This document shows, in pieces, positions 8,936 to 17,741 of a DNA stretch of 64,000 bases. The notes below the pieces were generated by a model. It was not told where the DNA came from. It saw only the letters and a program-made list of their open reading frames with translations, and made no database searches. Source of the stretch: an uncultured Clostridia bacterium (GTDB lineage Bacteria > Bacillota > Clostridia > Lachnospirales > Lachnospiraceae); the NCBI GenBank assembly GCA_946403295.1, contig CAMIZL010000003.1:1-64000 (forward strand), given 5' to 3'. How positions within the stretch are numbered: position 1 is the first letter of the stretch; the number at the start of each line of letters is the position of its first letter. Made by a program: the position numbers and the translations under genes.

Positions 8936-9642
8936 TATCCGAGCTTTTTGTTGATGTCGACGAAATCCTTTAATGCCTTAAGACCGATCTTAAAGATCTT
9001 CTTAACATTGATCGAATTCTTACCGCCCTGTCTGTTCCTGAAGGTAACGGGGATATATAAGCCCGTATAGCCACGCCTTGCGGCAGCAACCGTGAGTATT
9101 ACGTTCGAAAGATTGAAATCTTTCGGGATAAATCTCATGCAATCCTCAAGAAGCTCGCGGTTCATAAGTCTGAAAGGAGTATTTATGTCCTTAAGATTGA
9201 CCGAGAAAACGGCTCTTACAACATAGCGAAGGACTTTCGTCGTAACGATCCTGAAGAAACCGTCTTTCCTGTCTTTTCTGTGACCGATGATGAAATCGTA
9301 TTCGTAACGTCTTTTAAAGAACATGTCAAATTCCGAAGGGAGCGTCTGTCCGTCGGAGTCGGTCTGGAATATATAATCGGCGCCGTTTGCGAGGGCATAA
9401 TCATAGCCGTAAAGAAGCGTCGCACCGTGTCCGGAATTATCCTTGTGAAGTGCGATGAATTGAGGCTTATCGGCAGCTTCTTCCTGCATGATCTTAAAAG
9501 TATCGTCCCGGCTTCCGTCATCAATGACAACAAGCCTGCTTTCCTCTCCCGTTGCAGCAATGACCTCATACCATTCGCGGATGACCTTTCTTATGTTGTC
9601 CTGCTCGTTATATGCAGGAATGATCGCGTAGAGCTTTTCCAT
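8935..9642 (-). CDS. GT2 transferase, dolichol-phosphate mannosyltransferase-like
   Basis: A 235-residue enzyme of the DPM1/polyprenyl-phosphate glycosyltransferase type: YAIIPAYNEQDNI at the N-terminus, VVIDDGSRDDT (about 37-47), FQTDSDGQTLPSEFD (about 93-107; the DSDGQ metal motif) and RNRQGGKNSINVKKI near residue 210. Such enzymes transfer a hexose from a nucleotide sugar to undecaprenyl phosphate at the inner face of the membrane. It has no C-terminal membrane segments, unlike GtrB. It sits between two large GT-C-like membrane proteins, which would use the lipid-linked sugar on the other face (inference from context). AGGAGGGAGT precedes the ATG. Confidence 0.85.
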   Translation of the reverse strand: MEKLYAIIPAYNEQDNIRKVIREWYEVIAATGEESRLVVIDDGSRDDTFKIMQEEAADKPQFIALHKDNSGHGATLLYGYDYALANGADYIFQTDSDGQTLPSEFDMFFKRRYEYDFIIGHRKDRKDGFFRIVTTKVLRYVVRAVFSVNLKDINTPFRLMNRELLEDCMRFIPKDFNLSNVILTVAAARRGYTGLYIPVTFRNRQGGKNSINVKKIFKIGLKALKDFVDINKKLG

Positions 9643-9650
9643 ACTCCCTC

Positions 9651-9685
9651 CTGTTTTGAAGCGGTTTATCTCCTCTTCCGTTTAA
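9651..9685 (-). promoter_or_regulatory. imperfect leader hairpin before the DPM1-like gene
   Basis: On the minus strand AAACGGAAGAGG, a 7-base loop, CCGCTTC and AAAACAGGAGGGAG precede the ATG. The 7-bp stem has one A/G mismatch. Position and flanks resemble the acpP and permease leaders. Confidence 0.4.
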
Positions 9686-9712
9686 TTGTCAAACAACACG
9701 GTCCAAAGCTTT

Positions 9713-11743
9713 TTACCATACATCGGCCGTTTTATAGATCGTAAATCTGTCATATCCTTCTCCGACGGAGAAAGCAACCGGATATACCGAAGCTATCATG
9801 GATTCGTTAAGTTCATAATCGGCGGAATCCCTGTTGGCTGACGAAACCACTATGTAATCGATCTCGGCGGCACGAACCATCTGCTTCAGGAGATCGGCGT
9901 CCTGCGCGTCATAGATGTTCGCGACAACAAGGTCTCTCTGAGATGTGTCATAGCCGGCGGACCATCCGAAGTATTGCCATGCCAGATAGAGGGATGCGCC
10001 CGAAAGTATCATGTAACTTCCTTCCGATCCGTCCATAAAATAATTGGCCGTAAGGAAAACGTCATCGCTGTCGCAATTCTCGTTCACGAATGACATTATC
10101 TTGTTCTTCATATCGGTGACAACCGCTTTGTCGTCGGTATTTCTCTTGATGATCGTTGCAAAATCATAAATACCCGTCGCTGTCATGAATATACCGATAA
10201 GGATCGCCGTGATCCTGAGGAGCAAACGCTTATCCGAAAGCATTTCGGTCACAAATCCCGCCGCATATATATCAAGTATCATGACCCCGAGCATTATATA
10301 TTTATGATTTACGGCAATGTCGGGAGTGAGCGAAACCACAAACGAAAGCGCTATAAGGCATCCCGCAGCTACCATCATCCATCTGCCGCATGTATCGCTC
10401 TTAATGAATGCACCCACAAGAACGATGGGAAGGATCCCCAGAAGCAGGAACAGATACTCTCCGATCCCGAAGACAGTCGACGATTCGCTGAGGAACCCGA
10501 ATCTTATAGAAGTGCTCACGACAGAGCCGTTTACGAAGACGGAACTCTGTACAAGCGAAAGCCCGAGCGCTATAACGGCGCATATGAGATATTCGAGCCT
10601 CCTGAAAGAAACAACCGCCATCACGAAGAGGATGACAAAGGTTCCGATAAGAACGGCTCCGTTAAAGAATGCCGACGCACCGAGAAGGATACCGGCAAAT
10701 ACGGGAGCCGATACTTCCTGCGCGGCAAATCCTTTCTTTGAGAACAGGTCGACGGTAAAATAATTCTTTAAAGACCATTTGCCTTTCATTTCTTCAAATG
10801 TCTGCACAAGGGCGGGCATGAAGATCAGAACGGCTATGAGCATCACGCATATGGAGAACGCAAAATGCCTTTGATTGAGATATACGTTAAAATTCCAAAG
10901 TCCCCAGTCCTCGTGCTCGGTAAGACCGACAAAATTCTCGTTGGCGGTTATACCGTCGATCATCGAAGGATAATCCTTAAATCCCGCTATAAACGAGAAG
11001 AACGACCATGAACTCCTAAATGCCACAAACAGGACAGTAAGACCGCCCGCAAGCTTTTTACCGGTGATCTTTACGGCAAGTGTATAAATAAGGCTGAACA
11101 TCGATATGATGCTGAGCGCGCTTACGATATTGAACGCCAGATCGATCCTGAGTCCGAGATATTCAAGATTGCCGACAAGGAATTCAAAAAGGAAATGGTA
11201 TCTCACATCATCTCCCGCAACAACCGTATAGACGGTCGGGAAATTATTCATTCTCGAAAATGACCTTATCATCGACAAATGAGGGGTAAAATCGCTGAAT
11301 ACCGTTCCTCCCGTATAAAGACGATCACCGCTTACATGGAACGTAATATAGATCAAAAAGCATACGACCGAAACAAGAAGAACTATCGAAACGACCTCAT
11401 TCGGAGAGAGTTTCTTAAATTCGCTGAAAAACGGTATCTTCTTCTTTCTGAGAAGGATTATAAGCCCGAATACGGCGCCGGCAAACGATACCGCGAAAAC
11501 GATCGCATTTGCGATAAAAAGCGGATCTTTTTGGTCCGAAAAAACACAGGCCATTATATAAGTGAGCCAGGTAAGTACGATCGTTCCCGTAACGAACCAA
11601 AGGGGAAGTCTGTAAAACAGTTGCGAAAGTCCGGTATTTGCTCCCCCAAAGCTGTCGGTTTCAGCCTGCTTTAAGGGTAGTACCGCGGTAGAGATCACAT
11701 ATCCCGTGAGTATGCAAAAAACGATATAAGCAACCGCAGCCAT
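9713..11743 (-). CDS. large polytopic membrane protein, probable GT-C glycosyltransferase
   Basis: A 676-residue protein with about 13-15 membrane segments and a C-terminal soluble domain of about 130 residues (NENCDSDDVFLTANYF onward). Near residue 155 GGTVFSDFTPHLSMIRSFS places acidic residues in the first large external loop, as in GT-C enzymes, and RYHFLFEFLVGNLEYLG follows near 200 in the same layout as the YYY segment of the DUF2298 protein in this cluster. Together with the DPM1-like GT2 between them, this suggests transfer of lipid-linked sugars on the outer face of the membrane. No named family is recognised with certainty. GGAGGG precedes the ATG at 11743. Confidence 0.7.
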   Translation of the reverse strand: MAAVAYIVFCILTGYVISTAVLPLKQAETDSFGGANTGLSQLFYRLPLWFVTGTIVLTWLTYIMACVFSDQKDPLFIANAIVFAVSFAGAVFGLIILLRKKKIPFFSEFKKLSPNEVVSIVLLVSVVCFLIYITFHVSGDRLYTGGTVFSDFTPHLSMIRSFSRMNNFPTVYTVVAGDDVRYHFLFEFLVGNLEYLGLRIDLAFNIVSALSIISMFSLIYTLAVKITGKKLAGGLTVLFVAFRSSWSFFSFIAGFKDYPSMIDGITANENFVGLTEHEDWGLWNFNVYLNQRHFAFSICVMLIAVLIFMPALVQTFEEMKGKWSLKNYFTVDLFSKKGFAAQEVSAPVFAGILLGASAFFNGAVLIGTFVILFVMAVVSFRRLEYLICAVIALGLSLVQSSVFVNGSVVSTSIRFGFLSESSTVFGIGEYLFLLLGILPIVLVGAFIKSDTCGRWMMVAAGCLIALSFVVSLTPDIAVNHKYIMLGVMILDIYAAGFVTEMLSDKRLLLRITAILIGIFMTATGIYDFATIIKRNTDDKAVVTDMKNKIMSFVNENCDSDDVFLTANYFMDGSEGSYMILSGASLYLAWQYFGWSAGYDTSQRDLVVANIYDAQDADLLKQMVRAAEIDYIVVSSANRDSADYELNESMIASVYPVAFSVGEGYDRFTIYKTADVW

Positions 11744-11801
11744 AAAATTTTTCCCTCCGAAAACAAATAAATCTTATCGGCATCTCGCCGTGCATAATTC
11801 A

Positions 11802-11821
11802 TCCCGGATATCAATCCGGGA
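11802..11821 (-). terminator. stem-loop after the AAA+ ATPase gene
   Basis: Perfect 8-bp inverted repeat (TCCCGGAT, loop of 4, ATCCGGGA) 11 bases past the AAA+ stop codon. There is no T-tract, so it is a weak terminator or an RNA-protecting structure. Confidence 0.35.
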
Positions 11822-11832
11822 CGATGATCTTT

Positions 11833-13395
11833 TTAATATACATCTTCTTCAAGGATCAGACAGAGGTCATCAACCCCGGGATCCTCAATAAGACAAACCC
11901 TGTTTGCCTGCGCCGTGACCATACGTTCAAACATGTTTCTGATGCCGCGCGCATTACCGAATTTGTATTTTTCGTTCGCATCCATCGAAGAAAGTATGTC
12001 TCCGGCCTTTGAAAGGGCATTTTCCGAGATCTCATATCCCGCGCCCCTTGCCATCGTCCAAAGGATCGAGAGCAATTCTCCGTCATTATAATCATCAAAA
12101 TAAAAATATTTGTTAAAGCGCGACACAAGACCCTGATTGCTCTTTAAGAAACGGTTCATGTCGTCCGTATAACCGGCAACTATGACCACAAGATCGTCAC
12201 GGTGATCTTCCATCAATTTAACGAGCGTCTCTATCGCTTCGTCACCGAAATCGTTCTGGGTATCCGATGCGAGCGAATATGCTTCATCGATAAAGAGCAC
12301 GCCTCCGAGCGCTTTGTTGACAACATCGGTGACCTTTAGAGCGGTCTGTCCGACATAGCCGGCGACAAGACCCGAGCGGTCCGTCTCAACGAGTGTTCCC
12401 TTGGAGAGGAGGCCGAGTTCTTTATATATCTTCGAGATAAGTCTCGCCACAGTCGTTTTTCCGGTTCCCGGATTACCCATAAATACCATATGGAAGCTCA
12501 TGTCCATAAGCGGAAGTCCGCGCTCGCGGCGCATGTTTCTGACTTTTATGAGATTGATGAGGGATCCCACTTCCTCTTTTACCGAGTTGAGTCCCACAAG
12601 ATTGTTCAATTCGTTCAAAAGCTTTTCAAGCGTGCTTTCCTGTTTGATCTCCTCATGAACGGGCTCTTTGGGGGCAACTTCGATCTCCTTCTCTTTTTCC
12701 TCCGGAATCTCGTTCGCAACTACGGCTCTCGCCGCAAGAGGTTTGGCCGTTCCCGAGAAGATATAGGTGTTAACATATGTCTCAAAGCTTTCTCCCGACT
12801 CCTTAAGGAATCCCGCGCTCTTTTCAAGCGAATCGTCGCAAAGCTTCTTGAAGATATATCTCTCGTTTACAAATGCGCTGTAATTCGACGAATTACCGAG
12901 GAAAGCCTCCACTTTCACGAAATAATCATGTATGAACGAAGCTACAAAGCCTGTTTTGACGGTATCAATGAAAGCCATGGACAGCTCGATGTTAAGCAGC
13001 GCATCAAAGAAAAGTCCGATAAGCCCCGAACCGCAGCTGTTGTCACGAAGACCGCAAAGCTGTAAAAGGATGGGCGGCGAATCATAAAAACGTCCCACTT
13101 CCTTAAGCACGCGCTTACTTACTTCCTTTTCCGCCGATATCTCAAAAACGTTGTTTTCCGTCACATTGGCAATGAATTTTCTTTCTTCGGGGCCGAGCTT
13201 CTCGCAATAGAGCGCAAACCGTATGAGCACGGTCTGCACGTACATATCGAGGATCGACCTGATGGACTGATTGAGAATGTTTCCGGGGGTCTCCCAATAT
13301 CCCTCCGATTCAAGAATATTGCAATAGGAAATAAGAAGTCCGTAATTATCACGGGCTATGGAATCAAGTTGTGCTCTTGTATACGTATGAGCCAT
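11833..13395 (-). CDS. AAA+ ATPase, CbxX/CfqX/SpoVK type
   Basis: A 520-residue protein. Residues about 1-240 are helical with no recognised motif (MAHTYTRAQLDSIARDNYG). Residues about 270-520 form an AAA+ domain of the CbxX/SpoVK family: Walker A GNPGTGKTTVA, pore-loop-like GYVGQTALK, Walker B GVLFIDEAYSLA, then VIVAGYTDDMNRFL and SRFNKYFYF (arginine-finger region). SpoVK-like proteins act as ATP-driven remodellers; some accompany type VII secretion or sporulation, but no such genes are here. The start at 13395 follows AAAGAGG, which forms the end of the proximal hairpin leader unit. The target is unknown. Confidence 0.85.
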   Translation of the reverse strand: MAHTYTRAQLDSIARDNYGLLISYCNILESEGYWETPGNILNQSIRSILDMYVQTVLIRFALYCEKLGPEERKFIANVTENNVFEISAEKEVSKRVLKEVGRFYDSPPILLQLCGLRDNSCGSGLIGLFFDALLNIELSMAFIDTVKTGFVASFIHDYFVKVEAFLGNSSNYSAFVNERYIFKKLCDDSLEKSAGFLKESGESFETYVNTYIFSGTAKPLAARAVVANEIPEEKEKEIEVAPKEPVHEEIKQESTLEKLLNELNNLVGLNSVKEEVGSLINLIKVRNMRRERGLPLMDMSFHMVFMGNPGTGKTTVARLISKIYKELGLLSKGTLVETDRSGLVAGYVGQTALKVTDVVNKALGGVLFIDEAYSLASDTQNDFGDEAIETLVKLMEDHRDDLVVIVAGYTDDMNRFLKSNQGLVSRFNKYFYFDDYNDGELLSILWTMARGAGYEISENALSKAGDILSSMDANEKYKFGNARGIRNMFERMVTAQANRVCLIEDPGVDDLCLILEEDVY

Positions 13396-13401
13396 ATCTT
13401 A

Positions 13402-13642
13402 CCTCTTTGGATGCTGGTTCTACCAGCATCCGTTTCCTTGCCAAAATCTTTAACTAAGCACCTTATCTCATTGGATGCTGGTTCTACCAGCATCCGTTTC
13501 CTCGCAAAAATCTTTAACTAAGCACCTTATCTCATTGGATGCGGTGGGACCGCATCCGTTTCCTCGCAAAAATCTTTAACTAAGCACCTTATCTCTTTGG
13601 ATGATGGTAGAACCAGCATCCGTTTCCTCGCAAAAATCCTAG
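13402..13642 (-). repeat. four tandem 62-64 bp hairpin repeats between recG and the AAA+ gene
   Basis: Four units contain hairpins at 13409-13431, 13473-13495, 13537-13557 and 13599-13621, spaced 64, 64 and 62 bases. On the minus strand each has the flank GAGGAAACGG, then a stem, and copies 2-4 continue into AGATAAGGTGCTTAGTT. Stems differ while pairing is kept: GGATGCTGGT with ACCAGCATCC in copies 1 and 2, and GGATGCGGT with ACCGCATCC in copy 3. Copy 4 has an inverted loop (AGA instead of TCT on the plus strand) and one mismatch. The unit nearest the AAA+ gene ends in its ribosome site. Confidence 0.9.
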
Positions 13643-13649
13643 TTAAATA

Positions 13650-15677
13650 TTATAACACATCTGCCGTACTATTAACAGATATGATTCCTCTTGTCTTTTC
13701 GAGCAGATTTGCCAGTCCTTTTTCGTCAAGCGAGTCAATGTAATCGATCGCATCCTTGAGGATCTGCGAATCGGTGGTGATATCGGCGATCCTGAATGTC
13801 ATGTCTCCGCTCTGCTGCACGCCGAACATGTCGCCGGGTCCGCGCAGTTCCAGGTCTTTCTGCGCCACAAGCATTCCGTCGTTATGCTCGACAAGTATGT
13901 TAAGTCGCTCGTCTATGAGTTCGCTCGAAGCATTCTTTATGAATATGCAATACCCCTGATAAGTGCTTCTGGCAATACGACCGCGCAATTGGTGAAGCTG
14001 TGCGAGGCCGAATCTCTCGGCATTTTCGATCATCATCACCGTGGCGTTTGGTACGTTTACACCGACCTCAACAACCGTTGTCGAAACAAGGACGTCGGTC
14101 TCGCCTTTGTAAAATGCTTCAAGGACCTCTTCCTTTTCCTTTGCCTTCATCCTTCCGTGAAGGCATCCGACGGTGATCCCCTTTTCTTTAAAGACTTCCG
14201 AAAGCATCTGCGCATAATCCGTAACGTTCGATGCGTCAAGTTCTTCGCTTTCCTCGATCATCGGACAGATAACATAGGCCTGTCTGCCTTCCGCAACCCT
14301 TGCGGCTATGAAATCGAAGGAAGTTCCCCTCTTGTCGGGTCCGACCACGCAGTTCTTTATCTTTAAACGCCCTACGGGCATCTCGTCGATTATCGAAACA
14401 TTCCTGTCCCCGTACATGACCATGGCAAGCGATCTCGGAATCGGCGTCGCACTCATGACAAGCGTATACGGCCTATCCTTCTTTCGCATGAAGTATTCGC
14501 GCTGCCTGACACCGAAACGGTGTTGCTCGTCGATCACAACGACTCCCGGATCGCCTATCATCGCTTCGTCCCTAAGCATCGCGTGAGTACCGACTATAAC
14601 GGTTCCCTTGAGGTTCTTCTTCTCTTCTTTTTCCTTTTTCTTCATCCCGCCAACATACAGGATAACGTTTATGCCGTAGGGATCAAATGCCTCCTTCATA
14701 TCCTTGTAATGCTGCGCGGCAAGTACCTGCGTCGGTGCGAGACAACATGCGTTCTTACCCGTCAGAGCGCATGCGAGTAATGCATACATCGCAACAAGGG
14801 TCTTTCCGCATCCCACGTCACCCTGAATGAGTCTTGTCGAAAAGAGGTCTTTCGTAATGTCCGTTACCACATCGTTTATGGCATATTTTTGCGCTCCCGT
14901 CGGCTCGAAAGGAAGTGTCTTTAAGAATTCGTTGCAGATACCTATTTCTTTGTCACCGCAAACCGGCTTTGACAGTTTTTCCTCGTCCCTGAGCATTTTT
15001 ATATCATAGGCGAATCCGAGGAGTTCATCAAAAGAAAGCCTTCTTCGCGCTTCGATATAATCCTCTCCGCTACGCGGCATATGAACGGACACGATCGCGT
15101 CGGCGCGGTCCTTTAACATGAGCGTTTTAAGGTCTTTCTTCGGTATAAAGTCTTTTATCTCGCTCTTTATAAGGTCGGTCAGTCCCGCTACCGTTTTCCT
15201 GACAAATTCGTTCGAAAGGCCAGAAGAAAGCTTATAAACGGGCTGCATAAGGCCCGAGAGCTTCATGTATTGCTCGGGAGTATAAACAACGGGTTGAACC
15301 ATGTATATGCTCTTTCCGCGCAAGGAAACGCGACCGCGAAAGAACAGACGCTTTCCCGGCGAAAGAGATTTTCTGATAAACGGCATATTAAACCACATGA
15401 GCGTTGCGGTGTCAGTACCCTCACGAACCGTCAGGAGTACCATGCTGCGTTTTCCGCCATGGGATATCATTTTGGGGGAAGAAGTGACCGTAACGGATAT
15501 AGTCTCGACATATCCGTTCCTCAAGGTTCCTATTGCCACAGGGGGCAGAAAGATATCATACGCTCTCGGAAAATGCATAATAAGATCGTTAACAGTCATG
15601 ATCCCGAGCTTCTCAAACGCCTCGGCCTTGACCGTTCCGACCCCTTTTATCTGTGATACTTCCGAGCTAAGATTCAT
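13650..15677 (-). CDS. recG: ATP-dependent DNA helicase RecG
   Basis: Remodels stalled replication forks and branched DNA. The 675-residue protein has the N-terminal wedge/OB region (IKGVGTVKAEAFEKLGIMTVNDLIMHFPRAYD, in part, as helix-hairpin-helix), then the helicase domains: Walker A GDVGCGKT near residue 280, DEQH box VIDEQHRFGVRQRE, SATPIPRSLA, and the C-terminal QLHQLRGRIAR near 570. The ATG at 15677 begins MNLSSEVSQIKG and follows AAAGGG; in-frame codons further upstream run across the promoter and are not used. It diverges from the AlaX-Maf gene. Four hairpin repeats lie between it and the AAA+ gene. Confidence 0.95.
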   Translation of the reverse strand: MNLSSEVSQIKGVGTVKAEAFEKLGIMTVNDLIMHFPRAYDIFLPPVAIGTLRNGYVETISVTVTSSPKMISHGGKRSMVLLTVREGTDTATLMWFNMPFIRKSLSPGKRLFFRGRVSLRGKSIYMVQPVVYTPEQYMKLSGLMQPVYKLSSGLSNEFVRKTVAGLTDLIKSEIKDFIPKKDLKTLMLKDRADAIVSVHMPRSGEDYIEARRRLSFDELLGFAYDIKMLRDEEKLSKPVCGDKEIGICNEFLKTLPFEPTGAQKYAINDVVTDITKDLFSTRLIQGDVGCGKTLVAMYALLACALTGKNACCLAPTQVLAAQHYKDMKEAFDPYGINVILYVGGMKKKEKEEKKNLKGTVIVGTHAMLRDEAMIGDPGVVVIDEQHRFGVRQREYFMRKKDRPYTLVMSATPIPRSLAMVMYGDRNVSIIDEMPVGRLKIKNCVVGPDKRGTSFDFIAARVAEGRQAYVICPMIEESEELDASNVTDYAQMLSEVFKEKGITVGCLHGRMKAKEKEEVLEAFYKGETDVLVSTTVVEVGVNVPNATVMMIENAERFGLAQLHQLRGRIARSTYQGYCIFIKNASSELIDERLNILVEHNDGMLVAQKDLELRGPGDMFGVQQSGDMTFRIADITTDSQILKDAIDYIDSLDEKGLANLLEKTRGIISVNSTADVL

Positions 15678-15707
15678 TGTTTTCCCTTTGTTTTTTCGTT
15701 TTGGATT

Positions 15708-15736
15708 ATGATAGCATATACCGAACATGTTTTCAA
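15708..15736 (-). promoter_or_regulatory. promoter for recG
   Basis: Minus strand TTGAAA (15736-15731), 17 bases, TATCAT (15713-15708), about 30 bases before the recG start. Divergent from the promoter of the fusion gene. Confidence 0.65.
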
Positions 15737-15746
15737 TTTCGATGTA

Positions 15747-15775
15747 TTGCCTGTACCCCTTTAAAATGCTAATAT
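15747..15775 (+). promoter_or_regulatory. promoter for the AlaX-Maf gene
   Basis: Plus strand TTGCCT, 17 bases, TAATAT, ending 56 bases before the GTG start at 15832. Confidence 0.55.
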
Positions 15776-15831
15776 ATGCAAAGATGCGAACAATAACGGA
15801 ACGCTTCGTTCCGATCAAAAGGAGTCCACCC

Positions 15832-17739
15832 GTGAAGACCGTCAGACTTTATTATACCGACCCCATGCTTTCCACATTTAATGCCACTGTCCTTTCCTGC
15901 ACTCCCGCGGCAAAGGGTGGGTTTATCGTGGTTCTCGATAAGACCGCATTCTTCCCCGAAGGCGGCGGACAGGAATGCGACACAGGCGTGCTTATATACA
16001 GGGAGGAAAGCGCTGAGATCCGTGTCCTCCATGTCACCGAAGGCAGTGACGGCGTGATCTCGCATCTGTGTGACAAAGAGATCTCTGCGGGTTCAACCGT
16101 TACGGGAAAACTCTTCTTTGATAAGCGTTTTTCGAATATGCAGCATCACAGCGGCGAGCATATTATGAGCGGTCTTATAAAGACCCTTTTCGATAAAGAC
16201 AATGTCGGTTTTCATTTGAGTGGCGGAAGTGCCGTATTTGATATCGCAGGCACCTTTACCGACGAGGAGCTTGCCCTCCTCGAAAAGAAAGCAAACGAAG
16301 CTATCGCGAACAACCTCGATATTGTAACAAAGATCGTCGGTAAAGACGAATTAAAAAACATATCCTGTCGCAGCAAGTTTTATGACTCCGGCGAGAGCGG
16401 TACGGATACTCCGCGCGCGCTCTCCGGTGACGGTACGGATACTCCGCGCGCTCTCTCCGGCGACGGCGCGGATGAAAATCCTTTAAATCTCCCCGGCGAG
16501 AGGTCCGCAAGGAACCTCTTGGCGCTTCCCGACGAGATACGTATCGTCACCATAGGCAATGTGGATTCGTGCGCCTGCTGCGCTCCCCATGTAAAAACAA
16601 CGGGGCAGATCGGTCTTATCAAGATAATGAACGCCGAACACTTCCGCGGCGGAACAAGATTTACAATAGTATGCGGGCAGGCGGCCCTCGAAGCGATGTG
16701 TAAGCTCCGCAACGACGAACTTAAGATCATGCACATGCTATCCGCCAAGCAGGGCGAAACACCCGAGGCCGTGAAACGACTTTCGGATTCCCTTGCTGCT
16801 CTTAAACAATCGCTTTATTCAAAAGACGAGCAGATCGCATCAATGCTTATGCAAAACGCCCGCGCCACAGGCTCTCGCGTATTCTTCTCTTCGGATATCG
16901 ATCAAAACATCGCACGAAAATGCGTAAACGAGCTAACCGCACAGGATCCTTCCTCTCCCGTTTTCTTTTTCACCGGCAACGATGAAAACGGCTACAGATT
17001 CATAATCGGCGGTGGGAGGGATGCCCGTGACGTACTCGGAAAACTTAAGACACGTATAGATATCAAAGGCGGCGGAAGTGCCGCAATGGTAAACGGAACA
17101 ACTCCGGCATCGCGCGAGATGACACAGGCCGCCATAAACATGGCAGTTTCTGAGACACACGGTCCCCGTATGATCCTTGCCTCTGCTTCTCCCAGGAGGA
17201 AAGAGATACTTTCGAAACTCGGTATTCCCTTCGAGATCATCGTATCGGGTGCCGACGAAACTTCCTCCACATCGGATCCCCGTGAGCTCGTAAAAGAGCT
17301 TGCCCTGCTTAAAGCAAGCGATGTACTTAAAAATTGTCCCGAGGGCGAAAGCGTTATCGTGATCGGCTCGGATACAGTGGTTGACCTCAAAGGAAAAATA
17401 CTCGGAAAGCCTCGCGACAAAAACGAGGCCGAAGAAATGTTAAAGGGGCTTTCGGGGAATTCCCATAAAGTTCATACGGGACTTGCGGTACTTGTCCGTG
17501 ACGAAGAAGGAGAGCTTACCGTTTATAACGAAACCGAGACAAGTGTCGTAAATGTCGTCTCTCTCACTCCCGAAGAGATCGAGGCATACACAGAAAGCGG
17601 TGAACCCTACGACAAAGCGGGCTCGTATGCGATACAGGGACTTTTTGCCCCTTATATATCATCGATCGAAGGCGACTATTACAACATTGTCGGTCTTCCC
17701 CTCTGCCGTCTCCATAAGATTATCAGGAAGTATTATTGA
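15832..17739 (+). CDS. alanyl-tRNA editing (AlaX-L/DHHA1) protein fused to Maf nucleotide pyrophosphatase
   Basis: The only plus-strand gene; 635 residues. Residues about 1-260 match the trans-editing domain of AlaX: FPEGGGQECDTG, the zinc motif HHSGEH (about 105) and a second CACCAPHVKTTG; these proteins hydrolyse mischarged Ser/Gly-tRNA(Ala). Residues about 300-430 form a DHHA1 domain (IDIKGGGSAAMVNG). Residues about 445-635 are a complete Maf/YhdE domain (ILASASPRRKEILSKLG, VIGSDTVV, LGKPRDKNEA, YDKAGSYAIQG), which removes non-canonical or excess nucleoside triphosphates. The GTG at 15832 has AGGAG 7 bases upstream. A duplicated 11-residue segment (GTDTPRALSGD) interrupts the editing domain. 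One uninterrupted frame joins the two enzymes. Confidence 0.85.
   Translation: MKTVRLYYTDPMLSTFNATVLSCTPAAKGGFIVVLDKTAFFPEGGGQECDTGVLIYREESAEIRVLHVTEGSDGVISHLCDKEISAGSTVTGKLFFDKRFSNMQHHSGEHIMSGLIKTLFDKDNVGFHLSGGSAVFDIAGTFTDEELALLEKKANEAIANNLDIVTKIVGKDELKNISCRSKFYDSGESGTDTPRALSGDGTDTPRALSGDGADENPLNLPGERSARNLLALPDEIRIVTIGNVDSCACCAPHVKTTGQIGLIKIMNAEHFRGGTRFTIVCGQAALEAMCKLRNDELKIMHMLSAKQGETPEAVKRLSDSLAALKQSLYSKDEQIASMLMQNARATGSRVFFSSDIDQNIARKCVNELTAQDPSSPVFFFTGNDENGYRFIIGGGRDARDVLGKLKTRIDIKGGGSAAMVNGTTPASREMTQAAINMAVSETHGPRMILASASPRRKEILSKLGIPFEIIVSGADETSSTSDPRELVKELALLKASDVLKNCPEGESVIVIGSDTVVDLKGKILGKPRDKNEAEEMLKGLSGNSHKVHTGLAVLVRDEEGELTVYNETETSVVNVVSLTPEEIEAYTESGEPYDKAGSYAIQGLFAPYISSIEGDYYNIVGLPLCRLHKIIRKYY
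16399..16464 (+). repeat. 33-bp in-frame tandem duplication inside the AlaX domain
   Basis: Two nearly identical 33-base units encode GTDTPRALSGD twice, followed by a partial GAD. They sit between the two zinc motifs of the editing domain, in a segment likely to be a surface loop. Confidence 0.85.
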
Positions 17740-17741
17740 AA

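Noticed and set aside
13402..13642. Regular repeats that could suggest a CRISPR array
   Set aside because: The whole 62-64 base unit repeats, there are no unique spacers, and no cas genes are near.
15678..15818. N-terminal extension of RecG
   Set aside because: The extension spans a clear promoter and is not part of the RecG family; ATG 15677 gives the normal N-terminus.
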